A stretch of 64,000 bases of DNA from positions 186,001 through 250,000 of the forward strand of contig NZ_VIRL01000010.1 of the NCBI RefSeq assembly GCF_006874465.1. The letters are read 5' to 3'. Origin of the DNA: Microbispora bryophytorum (lineage in GTDB: Bacteria > Actinomycetota > Actinomycetes > Streptosporangiales > Streptosporangiaceae). How positions within the stretch are numbered: position 1 is the stretch's first letter; the number at the start of each line of letters is the position of its first letter. A program made the translations under genes and the position numbers. Below the pieces are notes generated by a model. That model was not told the origin of the DNA. It was given only the letters and a program-made list of their open reading frames with translations, and ran no database searches. Positions 33,452-43,037 of the stretch are shown here, in pieces.

Positions 33452-34729
33452 GTGAGCTCTGCTCATGCCCCTGTCTCAAACCCCTTCAAGCAGCCGAAGG
33501 CGGTCTGGGCCGTCGCCTTCGCCTGCGTGATCTCTTTCATGGGGATCGGGCTGGTGGACCCGATCCTGCCCGCCCTCAGCACGAAGCTGCACGCCACGCC
33601 CAGCCAGGTGTCGCTGCTGTTCACGAGCTACCTGGTCGTCACCGCCGTGGCGATGCTGGTCACCGGGTGGGTCTCCAGCCGGATCGGCGCCAAGCGCACC
33701 CTCATCGTGGGCCTCGCCCTGATCGTGGTGTTCGCCGCCCTCGCCGGGACGTCCGGCGGCATCGGCGGCATCGTCGGCTTCCGCGCCGGCTGGGGCCTCG
33801 GCAACGCCCTGTTCATTGCCACCTCGCTCGCCGTCATCGTCGCGTCGAGCAGTGGCGGCTTCGCCGGAGCGATCATCCTGTACGAGACCGCGCTCGGCGT
33901 CGGCATCGCGGTCGGCCCCCTGCTGGGCGGCGTGCTCGGCGGCATCAGCTGGCGCGGCCCGTTCTACGGCGTCGCGGTCCTGATGGCGATCGCGCTGATC
34001 GCCACCATCACCCTGGTGCGGCCCACGCCCACGCCGGCGAGGAAGACCGGCATCGCGGCGCCGATCAAGGCCCTGCGCCACCGCGGCCTGCTCATCCTGG
34101 GCCTGACCGCGCTCTGCTACAACTGGGGCTTCTTCACCGTGCTGGGCTACGCGCCCTACCCGATGGAGCTCGACGAGCACCAGCTCGGCCTCGTCTTCAC
34201 CGGCTGGGGAATCCTCGTCGCGATCTTCTCGGTGTTCGGCGCCCCGCGGCTGCAGGCCCGCTTCGGCATCGCCCGCACGCTGTACGCCAACCTCGTGCTG
34301 TTCAGCCTCGACATCCTGGTGATCGCGCTGTTCACCGACAACCGGATCGCCGTGATCTGCGGCGTGATCGTCGCCGGCATCTTCATCGGCGTCAACAACA
34401 CGGTCACGACCCAGGCGGTCATGACCATCTCGCCGGTGGAGCGGCCCATCGCCTCCGCGTCGTACGGTTTCATCCGCTTCATCGGCGGCGGGCTCGCGCC
34501 CTTCGTCGCGGGCGAGCTCGCCGAGCACTTCGACAGTCAGCACGTGCCGTTCTACTTGGGGGCCGCGGCCGTGCTCCTCGGCGCGCTCGTCCTGACCACG
34601 GCGCACCGGCAGCTCGGCGAGGCCGAGCGCGCCCAGGCCGCCGAGGCGGCCGCCGCCGGTCCGGCCGCCGCTCGGCGGGAGGAACTGGAGGAGGAGGCCC
34701 TGGCCGAGGACCTCGGTTCGGCCACCTGA
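33452..34729 (+). CDS. MFS transporter (multidrug-type)
   Basis: 425 residues, 12 probable helices. It begins KAVWAVAFACVISFMGIGLV, with DPILPALSTKLHATPSQVS. Motif A is GWVSSRIGAKRTLIVGL; motif C-like GVGIAVGPLLGGVLGG marks an exporter. A charged Ala/Glu-rich tail (residues ~390-425) follows the last helix. CAGGAGGT precedes the GTG start. It is probably cotranscribed with and controlled by the upstream MarR. Confidence 0.93.
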   Translation: MSSAHAPVSNPFKQPKAVWAVAFACVISFMGIGLVDPILPALSTKLHATPSQVSLLFTSYLVVTAVAMLVTGWVSSRIGAKRTLIVGLALIVVFAALAGTSGGIGGIVGFRAGWGLGNALFIATSLAVIVASSSGGFAGAIILYETALGVGIAVGPLLGGVLGGISWRGPFYGVAVLMAIALIATITLVRPTPTPARKTGIAAPIKALRHRGLLILGLTALCYNWGFFTVLGYAPYPMELDEHQLGLVFTGWGILVAIFSVFGAPRLQARFGIARTLYANLVLFSLDILVIALFTDNRIAVICGVIVAGIFIGVNNTVTTQAVMTISPVERPIASASYGFIRFIGGGLAPFVAGELAEHFDSQHVPFYLGAAAVLLGALVLTTAHRQLGEAERAQAAEAAAAGPAAARREELEEEALAEDLGSAT

Positions 34730-34781
34730 TCCAGGCTGCCGGAGCACCGGACGCGGCGGCCCCCAGCGGCTCAGGGTCGCG

Positions 34782-35942
34782 TCAGATCCGTGTGAGCAGG
34801 TCCGGGGTGAGCGCGGCGACCCCGGCGCAGCCGGAAAGGGCCAGGGTGAGATCGGTCTCCGCCAGCACACAGCGGATCACGTGTTCCACGCCCGCCTGGC
34901 CGTCCAGGCCCAGCCCGTACGCGTACGGACGGCCGAGCAGCACGGTCCTGGCACCGAGCGCGAGCGCCTTGACGACGTCGTCCCCGGTGCGGATGCCGCC
35001 GTCGAACAGCACGGTGAGCCGGTCGGCCACGGCGTCGGCGACGGCCGGCAGGGCGTCGGCCGCCCCGATCGAGCCGTTGACCTGACGTCCGCCGTGGTTG
35101 GAGACGACGACGCCGTCCATCCCGGCGTCGGCGGCCAGCCGGGCGTCGTCGGGGTGCAGGACGCCCTTCAGCACGATCGGGCCGTCCCAGTGCTCGCGGA
35201 GCAGGGCGAGGTCCGGCCACGTCTTGCCCGGGTCGCCGAACATGCCCACGAAGTGCAGGACGGCGGCGTTCGGGTCCTCGTGCACGGGCCGGGCGAGCCC
35301 GGCCTGGAACGCCGGGTCGGTGAAGTAGTTGGCGGTGCCGACGCCCCGCAGGAACGGCAGGTAGGCCTGGTCGAGGTCGCGGGGCCGCCAGGCCAGCAGC
35401 GGCGTGTCGAGGGTGACGACCAGCACGGTGAACCCCGCCGCCCTGGCCCGGGCGAGGAAGCTGAGGGTGACCTCGCGGTCCTTGCCCCAGTAGAGCTGGA
35501 ACCACCGCTCGCCGTCCCCCATGGCCGCCGCCACGTCCTCCATCGGCGTGCTGGAGGCCGACGACAGGATGAAGGGCACGCCGGTCGCGGCGGCCGCGCG
35601 CGCGGCGGCCCGCTCGGCCTCCGGATGCATGATCGACAGCACGCCGATCGGCGCCAGGGCCAGCGGCGCGGGCAGCGCCCTGCCCAGCAGGGTCACCGAC
35701 AGGTCGCGTTCACGCACGTCGCGCAGCATCCTCGGCACGATCCGCCAGCGGTCGAGCGCCTCGCGGTTGGCGCGCTCGGTGCGCCCGCTGCCCGCGCTGC
35801 CGGCGACATAGCCGACCGGACCCGGGCCGAGCCGCCGCTCGGCCATCTCCTCCAGCCGGGTCAGGTCGGTCGGCAGCCGGGGCACGGTCCCGGTCATGCC
35901 GTTGAGGTAGATCTCGTACTGGAAGTCCGCCCAGGTGGTCAT
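34782..35942 (-). CDS. FMN-dependent alpha-hydroxyacid oxidase (lactate 2-monooxygenase-like)
   Basis: 386 residues. FMN barrel hallmarks: PLALAPIGVLSIMHPEAE, FILSSASSTPMEDVAA, GPIVLKGVLHPDDARLA (Lys), VVVSNHGGRQVNG (active-site His, Arg) and VLFDGGIRTGDDVVKALALG. It oxidises a 2-hydroxy acid. Length and N-terminal YVAGSAGSGRTERAN resemble actinobacterial lactate 2-monooxygenase-type proteins, but the substrate is not certain. The ATG at 35942 has GAGGGCG nearby. It is third in an acyl-CoA dehydrogenase-SDR-oxidase gene order. Confidence 0.9.
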   Translation of the reverse strand: MTTWADFQYEIYLNGMTGTVPRLPTDLTRLEEMAERRLGPGPVGYVAGSAGSGRTERANREALDRWRIVPRMLRDVRERDLSVTLLGRALPAPLALAPIGVLSIMHPEAERAAARAAAATGVPFILSSASSTPMEDVAAAMGDGERWFQLYWGKDREVTLSFLARARAAGFTVLVVTLDTPLLAWRPRDLDQAYLPFLRGVGTANYFTDPAFQAGLARPVHEDPNAAVLHFVGMFGDPGKTWPDLALLREHWDGPIVLKGVLHPDDARLAADAGMDGVVVSNHGGRQVNGSIGAADALPAVADAVADRLTVLFDGGIRTGDDVVKALALGARTVLLGRPYAYGLGLDGQAGVEHVIRCVLAETDLTLALSGCAGVAALTPDLLTRI

Positions 35943-36024
35943 CGTCGCCCTCGTTCCGCCGCCGAACCGACAGCGGCACGCTACCGAATCACCCCCCAAA
36001 AGCTGACAACTTGCTCATACCGGC

Positions 36025-36768
36025 TCATCGAGGTCCGGGGGCGCGGCGGAAGGCGAAGGGCCCGCTCTCGCGGCCGGGCACCACGAACCAGCACTCGCCG
36101 GTGCCCTCGCTCGCCAGCAGCGAGAAGAACGCGTCGACGACCGTCTCGACGTCGAGGATCGGGAACTTCAGCTCGTCCAGCAGCGCCCTGACCTCGGCGT
36201 CGAGGATCGGCGTGTCCGCGAACGACGGGCACAGCCCCTGCACCCGGACGCCGAGGGGCTCCAGTTGCGGGCCGAGCGAGCGGACGAGCCCGACGACGGC
36301 GTGCTTGTTGGCCGCGTAGACGGGATCGGAGGGGATGCCCACGATTCCCGCCATGCTCGCGGTGGCCACGATCACGCCCCCGGCCCGCATCGCCTGCAGC
36401 GCGGCGTGCACGCCGAAGACGACGCCGTCGAGGTTGACCCCCATCGCGCGCCGGTAGCGGTCGAGGTCGAAGTCCCCGCCGAGCCCGAACCCGGAGGCGA
36501 CACCGGCGTTGAGGAAGGCGAGGTCGAGCCGCCCGTGCCGCTCGAGCGCGAGCGCGACCGCGGCCTGGTTGTCCTCCAGCCGCGACACGTCGGTCCGTAC
36601 GAACGTGGCGCCGATCTCCTCGGCGGTGCGCACGCCGGCCTCGGCGTCGACGTCGGCCAGCACGACGTGCGCGCCGTACGCGGCCAGGCGACGGGCGACA
36701 CCCGCGCCGATGCCGCCCGCACCCCCGGTGACGAGCGCGACCTTGCCGGAGATGTCGTCGGTGTTCAC
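36025..36768 (-). CDS. short-chain dehydrogenase/reductase
   Basis: 247 residues. NAD(P)-binding VALVTGGAGGIGAGVARRL (TGxxxGIG), Asp37-type acidic residue in VVLADVDAEAG (NAD preference), FLNAGVASG, catalytic Ser in VATASMAGIVG and the YAANKHAV active-site Tyr-Lys. The GTG at 36768 overlaps the acyl-CoA dehydrogenase stop in GTGA, so the two are translationally coupled. Likely acts on the hydroxyacyl or alcohol product of the same pathway. Confidence 0.92.
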   Translation of the reverse strand: MNTDDISGKVALVTGGAGGIGAGVARRLAAYGAHVVLADVDAEAGVRTAEEIGATFVRTDVSRLEDNQAAVALALERHGRLDLAFLNAGVASGFGLGGDFDLDRYRRAMGVNLDGVVFGVHAALQAMRAGGVIVATASMAGIVGIPSDPVYAANKHAVVGLVRSLGPQLEPLGVRVQGLCPSFADTPILDAEVRALLDELKFPILDVETVVDAFFSLLASEGTGECWFVVPGRESGPFAFRRAPGPR

Positions 36769-38003
36769 AGCGGCAGTCCTCCCGTCGCGGCCCTGGTCGA
36801 GCCGGTGGCCCGGTACGCCTCGATGGTGCGTTGCGCGATGCGCATCTGGTGGATCTCGTCGGCGCCGTCGGCGAACCGCGCCCACCGCGCGTGCTGGAAC
36901 ATGTGCGCCAGCGGAGTGTCGGTCGAGTAGCCGAGCGCCCCGTGGACCTGGATGGCGCGGTCGACGATCCGGTTCAGGCTGTTGGCCACGAAGTGCTTGG
37001 CCATCGAGACCTCGGTGCGGAAGTCCTCACCCTTGTCGATCTTCGAGGCGGCGTGCAGGACCATGAGCTTGCACTGGTAGAGCTCCATGGCCGAGTCCGC
37101 GATCATCCACTGCACGCCCTGCTTGTCGGCGAGCGGCGATCCGTGGCTGACCCTGTCCAGCGCCCTGCCCACCATCATGTCGAGGGCCGTCTCCGCCTGG
37201 GAGATCCACCGCATGCAGTGCGCCAGCCGGGCCGGGCCGAGGCGATACTGCCCCAGCCGATGGCCGTTGCCCCGGCCGCCGAGCACGGCGGAGTCCGGCA
37301 GGCGCAGGTCGGTGATGACGATCTCGCTGTGGCCGGTCGAGCCGTGCATGGTCTCGATCTCGCGTACGTCGTTCCAGCCGTCGGCGGGCAGGTCCACGAG
37401 GAAGGCGGTGTTGGCGCCCCGCGCGCCCTCCGGCAGGTCGAACTCGGTCTTGGCGATCAGGATGGCGAAGCTCGCCCTGCGGGCGTTGGAGATGAACCAC
37501 TTGTGCCCGTTGATCACCCATTCGTCGCCGTCCTGCACGGCGTTCGTGCGGATGAGCGTCGGGTCGGAGCCGGCCACCTCGGGCTCGGTCATCGCGAAGC
37601 ACGACATCTTCACGCCGTCGAGAAGCGGCCGCAGGTAGCGCTCCTTCTGCTCGTCGGTGCCCCAGTGCAGCAGCGTGTGCATGTTGCCCTCGTCGGGCGC
37701 CGCGCAGTTGAGCACCCACGGGCCGAGCCGGGTCTTGGCCGCCTCGGCCTGCACCATGGCCAGCTCCACGTGGCCGAGGCCCATGCCGCCCCACTCCTGG
37801 GGCATGTGCGGCAGCCAGAGCCCCTCCTCCTTCGCCCTGCGGCGCAGGCCGACGATCGTGCGCAGGTATTCGTTCCTTGTGAGCGCCTTGTCCTCGGAGT
37901 CCTCGAACGGCTTCACCGCCGGGATCACCGTCTCCTGGACGAACGTCCGCACCCGCCCGCGTATCTCCTCGTGCTCGGGGGCGAGCGTGAAGTCGATGGC
38001 CAT
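36765..38003 (-). CDS. acyl-CoA dehydrogenase
   Basis: 412 residues of the FAD-dependent family, in the ACAD10/11-like subgroup by motif. CFAMTEPEVAGSDPTLIRT and INGHKWFISNARRASF bind FAD; MHGSTGHSEIVITDLRLP follows. IQVHGALGYSTDTPLAHMFQ ends the active-site helix. GGGAGGA precedes the ATG at 38003. First gene of a three-gene operon with SDR and FMN oxidase, divergent from a TetR. Confidence 0.93.
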   Translation of the reverse strand: MAIDFTLAPEHEEIRGRVRTFVQETVIPAVKPFEDSEDKALTRNEYLRTIVGLRRRAKEEGLWLPHMPQEWGGMGLGHVELAMVQAEAAKTRLGPWVLNCAAPDEGNMHTLLHWGTDEQKERYLRPLLDGVKMSCFAMTEPEVAGSDPTLIRTNAVQDGDEWVINGHKWFISNARRASFAILIAKTEFDLPEGARGANTAFLVDLPADGWNDVREIETMHGSTGHSEIVITDLRLPDSAVLGGRGNGHRLGQYRLGPARLAHCMRWISQAETALDMMVGRALDRVSHGSPLADKQGVQWMIADSAMELYQCKLMVLHAASKIDKGEDFRTEVSMAKHFVANSLNRIVDRAIQVHGALGYSTDTPLAHMFQHARWARFADGADEIHQMRIAQRTIEAYRATGSTRAATGGLPL

Positions 38004-38100
38004 GGTCCTCCCTCGGCACGCTAATGCGGCTGACACACCGAATAATGCGATCGCCTGAATTACCGTATCCTTCGGGCGTACGGGCGACAAGGGAGGCGTG

Positions 38101-38742
38101 ATGGCGGCGGAGACCACGGTCCGGCGGCTCGTGGACGCCGCGGAGCGCCTGTTCGCCGAGCGCGGCATCGACGCGGTCTCGCTGCGCGAGATCAACGCCG
38201 CCGCCGGGCAGCGCAACTCCACCGCGCTGCAGTATCACTTCGGCGACCGCGCCGGTCTGCTGAAGGCGGTGCTCGCCAAGCACCGGCCGGAGATCGAGGC
38301 GCGGCGCCACCAGCTTCTGGACGAGTACGAGGCACGCCGCCCGCTGCCGCCGGCCCAGGCGCGCCGCACGCTCGCCGCCGCGCTCGTCCGCCCGGCCGCC
38401 GCCAAGCTGGCCGACCCCGACGGCGGCCGGGCCTACCTGCGGGTCATGGAGCAACTGGTCCACCGGATGCCGCCCAGCCTTCCCGAGGACGGAGGCGGCA
38501 GCATCGGCCGCTGGCGGGAGCTGGTCGCCCCGCTGCTCCCCGAGGCCGCCGTACGCCTGCACCAGCGCTTCATGGCGATCCGCATGACGTACGTCGAGCT
38601 GGCCCGCCGGGCGAGCGGCCCCCCGGCCCGGGACGACCGCCTGTTCACCAGCCATCTGGTCGACGTGGTCTCGGCGGTCCTCGCCAGCGAGGTCTCCGAC
38701 GAGACCGCCCGCCTCGTCGCCGAGCGCGAGCAGCACTCCTGA
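38101..38742 (+). CDS. TetR family regulator
   Basis: 213 residues. HTH: RLVDAAERLFAERGIDAVSL, then INAAAGQRNSTALQYHFGDR, as in fatty-acid and xenobiotic-acid TetR regulators that keep the QYHFG form. The ATG at 38101 follows GGGAGGCGTG. It is divergent from the acyl-CoA dehydrogenase operon and probably represses it in response to an acyl-CoA or related ligand (inference). Confidence 0.92.
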   Translation: MAAETTVRRLVDAAERLFAERGIDAVSLREINAAAGQRNSTALQYHFGDRAGLLKAVLAKHRPEIEARRHQLLDEYEARRPLPPAQARRTLAAALVRPAAAKLADPDGGRAYLRVMEQLVHRMPPSLPEDGGGSIGRWRELVAPLLPEAAVRLHQRFMAIRMTYVELARRASGPPARDDRLFTSHLVDVVSAVLASEVSDETARLVAEREQHS

Positions 38743-38959
38743 GACGGACTTTTGCCCTGTCTGGGGAATTCGCTGCCGGAGCGTGACGGCATCGGGGGCA
38801 CACATTCCCTAGGACGACCGCCCCACGGCGGTGTCATCGGGATTCAGGAGTTCCGGCGGCGGACATGATCCCGCGTCCGTCTCGCGGGTCGCGTCGGACA
38901 CTCTTCATGCGGATCGACGAACCCGCCCCAAGTCACATGCGATCGGCCAAAGGGTGATC

Positions 38960-41900
38960 ATGCCGAGTCACGCATCGCGAACAGCAGGGGTCGGGGGCGG
39001 CTCACGGATTCCGTCCAGGCGATCACGCGGACGGCTGCACCACGTCTTCGAGGCACGTTGCGACCTGACGCCGGGGGCGACGGCCCTGGAGTGCGGACGG
39101 GTGAGGCTGACCTACGCCGCGCTGGAGGCCCGGGCGAACCGGCTGGCGCACGTGCTGCGCGACCTGGGGATCGGAGGCGGATCCCGCGTCGCGATCCTGC
39201 TGCCGAGGTCGGTGCACACGTACGTGGCGCTGCTCGCGGTGGGCAAGGCGGGCGCGGCGTTCGTGCCGATCGACCCGCAGTCGCCGCCGGACCGGGTCGG
39301 CTACATCCTCGACGACGCCGGCGTCGACCTCGTGCTCACCACGTCGGACCGGTCGCCGGCCGCCGTCGCGCCGGGGCACCGCGTGCTCGACCTCGACGCC
39401 TCCGCCGGCCTCGCCGCCGCCGCGCCGGTCACCCGCCCGCTCGACGGCGCGGCCGACGACGACCCGGTCGCGTACGTCATGTACACCTCAGGGTCGAGCG
39501 GCCGGCCCAAGGGCGTCGAGGTGGCGCAGTCGAGCATCCGCAACTTCCTGGACGTCGTGCCGGGCCTGTACGGCGTGCGGCCGCACGACCGGGTCTACCA
39601 GGGGATGACGATCTCCTTCGACTTCTCCATCGAGGAGATCTGGCCGACGTGGTCGGCCGGCGCGGCCCTCGTCGCGGGACCGGCCGGCTTACCGCAGTTC
39701 GGCGCGGAGCTCGCGGACTTCCTGGACCGCGCCGAGATCACGATGCTCTACTGCGTCCCGACGCTGCTCGCGACGATCCCGCGTGAGCTGCCGCGCCTGC
39801 GCACGCTGATCGTCGGGGGCGAGCCCTGCCCGCCCCGCCTGGTGGAGCGGTGGAGCCGGCCGGGCCGCCGGATCCTCAACACGTACGGGCCCACCGAGGC
39901 GACCGTCACCGCGACCTGCGCCGAACTGCTGCCGGGGCGGCCGGTCACCATCGGCCGGCCGCTGCCGACCTACTCCGTGGTGCTGCTGGACGAGCGGCGC
40001 GAGCCGGTGCCGGACGGCGAGACCGGCGAGATCTGCATCGGGGGACCCGGCGTCGCCCGCGGCTACGTCGGCCGTCCCGACCTGACCGCCGACCGCTTCA
40101 TCGAGCATCCGCTGGCCTCCCCCGGCCGCAGGTTGTACCGCACCGGGGACCTCGGCCGCGTGACCGAGACCGGGGACATCGAGTATCTGGGCCGCGCCGA
40201 CTCCGAGGTGAAGATCCGGGGACATCGGGTGGACCTCGGCGAGATCGAGAACGTGCTGCTGGAGGACGCCGGCGTCGCCGAGGCCGTGGCCGCCCTCGTG
40301 CCGGTGCCCGGCGCGGACGCCTCCGCCGGCGAACTCGCCGCCTACGTCGTGCCCGCGGCGGGCGGCGGGGACGGCGATCCGGCCCTCGCCGGGCGGCTCC
40401 ACGACCTGCTGCGCCGCAGGCTCCCGTCGTACATGCTGCCCTCGTTCCTGGATGTCGTCGCCGCGCTGCCCGCCATGCCGAGCGGCAAGGTGGACCGCGG
40501 GAAGCTGCCCCCGCCGACCGGCCGGCGTCTCCTGGGCTCGGGGCCGGTGACGCCCGCCGAGGGCGAGCTGGAGACAGGCCTGCGTGAGGTATGGGCCGAG
40601 GCGTTCGGCCTCGCCCCCGAGTCGCTGTCGGTCGAGGCGGACTTCTTCACCGACCTCGGTGGTCACTCGCTGCTGGCGGCCCGCGTGGTGTCCTTGCTGC
40701 GCGCCACACAGATCGGCGCGTGCCTCGCGGTGCGCGACCTCTACGCCAACCCCACCGTGCGCCGTCTCGCCGCGCACCTGCTCGCCGCGCGCCTGGGCGC
40801 CACCCGCCTGGGCGGCCGTGCGGGCGTGCCGGGGCCGGACGCCCCGCCCCGCCCGGCTCCCCTGCGGCACGGCGGCCGCCGGATCGCGTCGGCCGGGGCC
40901 GCGCAGAGCGTGGTCATCTACCTGCTGCTGCTCGTGATCACACTGCCGGTCTCCGTCACGTTGTACGGGTGGACCAACCCCCGCCCGATCCCCGGCGTCC
41001 CCAGGAGGGACGAGGGGTGGCTGCTGCTGCCCGGTGACGGCGCCGGCCTGCTCACCGCGCTGGCGCTGGCCGCGACGACCGCCTACGTCTGCGTGCACTG
41101 GCTGCTGCCGGTGCTGCTCGCGCGACCGCTGGCGGCCGGCGTCCGGCCCGGCCGATATCCGCTGTGGGGCGTCACCTACGTGCGGCTGTGGGCGCTGCAG
41201 CTGCTGCTGTCGGTCTCCCCGCTGCCGCTGCTGAGCGGCTCCCCCATGATGGGGGCGTACCTGCGGCTGCTCGGCGCGCGGGTCGGGCCCGGCGCCGCCG
41301 TCGCGACGGCCGACGTCAACCTCCCCTCGATGCTGCGGATCGGTGCGGGCGCCTCGGTCGGATACCGGTCCTCCCTGCACGCGTGGATCGTGGTGGACGG
41401 CTGGGTGGTCGTCGCCCCCGTGGAGGTGGGTCCGCACGCGTTCGTCGGCAACGGCGTCGTGCTCGGGCCGGGCGCGCGGGTCGCCGCCGACGCCGGGCTC
41501 GGCGACCAGTCGGCGCTGACACAGGGCGAGACGGTGCCCGAGGGAGCGCGGTGGGCCGGGTCGCCGCCGATCCCCGTGGAGTCGCTCGGGCCCGTGGTGG
41601 AGACGATGCTGCGCGCCCCCGCCCCGGCCGGGTGGAAGGCGCGTCACGTGGCCGCGGCGGCGATGGTCCTCGGCTGCCTTGAGGCGGTCACGGTGGCCTC
41701 GATCGTGCCGAGCGTCCTGGTCGTCTGGGCGGCCGTGGCCGCCTGGGGTCTGGCGGCCGGCCCGGCCGCCGTCCTGGTGGCGGGCCCGCTGTACGTGGTC
41801 GTCGTCTGCGCGGCCGTGGCCGCCGGCAAACGCCTCGTCCTGCCGAAGGCGCCGGTCGGCGTCCACCCGGCGCGTTCCTGGCTCGGCGTACGCAAGTGGG

Positions 41901-43018
41901 CGGTGGACAAGCTCCTGGAGTTCAGCCTGCGGTCGACCAACTCGCTCTACGGCACGCTGTACACCTCGCCGTGGCTGCGGCTGCTCGGCGCGCGGATCGG
42001 CCGTCGCACGGAGGTGTCCACGGCCGCGCAGCTCGACCCCGATCTCCTGACGCTGAGGGAGGAGAGCTTCGTCGCCGACATGGCGAGCGTGGGAGCCGCG
42101 GACTTCGCCCGCGGCCGGGTCGCCTTCCTGCCGACCGAGGTGGGCAGGCGCGCGTTCGTCGGCAACGCCGCGGTCGTCCCGGCGGGGACGCGGATGGGAC
42201 CGGGGTCCCTGGTGGGCGTCAGCACGATCCCGCCCTCCGACGGCGTCCCCGAGGGCACCTCGTGGCTGGGCTCTCCCCCGATGCACCTTCCCGTGCGGCA
42301 GGACAGCGGCTCGTTCTCCGAGGACCAGACGTTCCGGCCGCCCCGCCGGCTGGTGCTCCACCGCCTGGGCGTCGAGTTCTTCCGCGCCACCCTCCCGGCG
42401 ACGCTGTTCGCCACGGGCTTCTACCTCCACCTGCTGGGCGTGCACGCGCTCGCCCGCGTCCTGTCCCTGCCCGCGGCCGCGGTCTTCGCCCCGCTCGTCG
42501 CCTGCGCGGCGGGGCTGGCGGTGATCGGCTGCTGCGCAGGGTTCAAGCGACGCCTCATCGGCGTCTATCGCCCGAGAGTGGAGCCGTTGTGGAGCCGGTT
42601 CGTCCGGCGCACGGAATTCGTCACCGGGCTGTACGAGGCCGCCGCGGTCCCGGCCGGGGTCGCTCTCCTGGCCGGCACCCCGTTCCTGCCGCCCGTGCTG
42701 CGCTGGTTCGGGGCCCGCATCGGCAGGCGCACCTGTATAGCGACCACCTACATGACCGAGTTCGACCTGGTGGAGATCGGTGACGACGTCGCGATCGGAT
42801 CGGGGGTGTCCCTGCAGACCCATCTCTTCGAGGACCGCGTCATGAAGATGTCCGCCGTGACCGTACGGTCCGGCGCGAGCATCGGCGCCCGCGCCGTCGT
42901 GCTCTACGACTCGGTGGTGGGCGAGGACGTGTCGCTCGGTGCTCTGTCGCTGCTGATGAAGGGTGAGCGGCTCACGCCGGGAACGAGCTGGCGAGGCATC
43001 CCGGCGCAGGCCGCGTGA
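38960..43018 (+). CDS. Pls/PosA-type membrane NRPS (homopoly-amino-acid synthetase-like)
   Basis: 1352 residues, a single-module membrane NRPS without a classical condensation domain. Adenylation domain ~30-520 (YVMYTSGSSGRPKG, NTYGPTEATVTA, YRTGDLGRV, PSGKVDRGKL). Carrier domain with phosphopantetheine Ser in LGGHSLLAARVVSLL (~568). From ~650, six or so membrane helices alternate with three soluble left-handed beta-helix-like domains (~777-877, ~1023-1113, ~1260-1350) with motifs such as VGPHAFVGNGVVLGPGARV. This is the layout of epsilon-poly-L-lysine synthetase. The pocket reads as D-F-E-Y-I-G-T-V-T by motif alignment; the acidic residue suggests a basic amino acid. The ATG at 38960 follows AAGGGTGATC. 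BPL_N and M1 genes follow. Confidence 0.9.
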   Translation: MPSHASRTAGVGGGSRIPSRRSRGRLHHVFEARCDLTPGATALECGRVRLTYAALEARANRLAHVLRDLGIGGGSRVAILLPRSVHTYVALLAVGKAGAAFVPIDPQSPPDRVGYILDDAGVDLVLTTSDRSPAAVAPGHRVLDLDASAGLAAAAPVTRPLDGAADDDPVAYVMYTSGSSGRPKGVEVAQSSIRNFLDVVPGLYGVRPHDRVYQGMTISFDFSIEEIWPTWSAGAALVAGPAGLPQFGAELADFLDRAEITMLYCVPTLLATIPRELPRLRTLIVGGEPCPPRLVERWSRPGRRILNTYGPTEATVTATCAELLPGRPVTIGRPLPTYSVVLLDERREPVPDGETGEICIGGPGVARGYVGRPDLTADRFIEHPLASPGRRLYRTGDLGRVTETGDIEYLGRADSEVKIRGHRVDLGEIENVLLEDAGVAEAVAALVPVPGADASAGELAAYVVPAAGGGDGDPALAGRLHDLLRRRLPSYMLPSFLDVVAALPAMPSGKVDRGKLPPPTGRRLLGSGPVTPAEGELETGLREVWAEAFGLAPESLSVEADFFTDLGGHSLLAARVVSLLRATQIGACLAVRDLYANPTVRRLAAHLLAARLGATRLGGRAGVPGPDAPPRPAPLRHGGRRIASAGAAQSVVIYLLLLVITLPVSVTLYGWTNPRPIPGVPRRDEGWLLLPGDGAGLLTALALAATTAYVCVHWLLPVLLARPLAAGVRPGRYPLWGVTYVRLWALQLLLSVSPLPLLSGSPMMGAYLRLLGARVGPGAAVATADVNLPSMLRIGAGASVGYRSSLHAWIVVDGWVVVAPVEVGPHAFVGNGVVLGPGARVAADAGLGDQSALTQGETVPEGARWAGSPPIPVESLGPVVETMLRAPAPAGWKARHVAAAAMVLGCLEAVTVASIVPSVLVVWAAVAAWGLAAGPAAVLVAGPLYVVVVCAAVAAGKRLVLPKAPVGVHPARSWLGVRKWAVDKLLEFSLRSTNSLYGTLYTSPWLRLLGARIGRRTEVSTAAQLDPDLLTLREESFVADMASVGAADFARGRVAFLPTEVGRRAFVGNAAVVPAGTRMGPGSLVGVSTIPPSDGVPEGTSWLGSPPMHLPVRQDSGSFSEDQTFRPPRRLVLHRLGVEFFRATLPATLFATGFYLHLLGVHALARVLSLPAAAVFAPLVACAAGLAVIGCCAGFKRRLIGVYRPRVEPLWSRFVRRTEFVTGLYEAAAVPAGVALLAGTPFLPPVLRWFGARIGRRTCIATTYMTEFDLVEIGDDVAIGSGVSLQTHLFEDRVMKMSAVTVRSGASIGARAVVLYDSVVGEDVSLGALSLLMKGERLTPGTSWRGIPAQAA

Positions 43019-43037
43019 CAGATGTGCGAGGAACACC

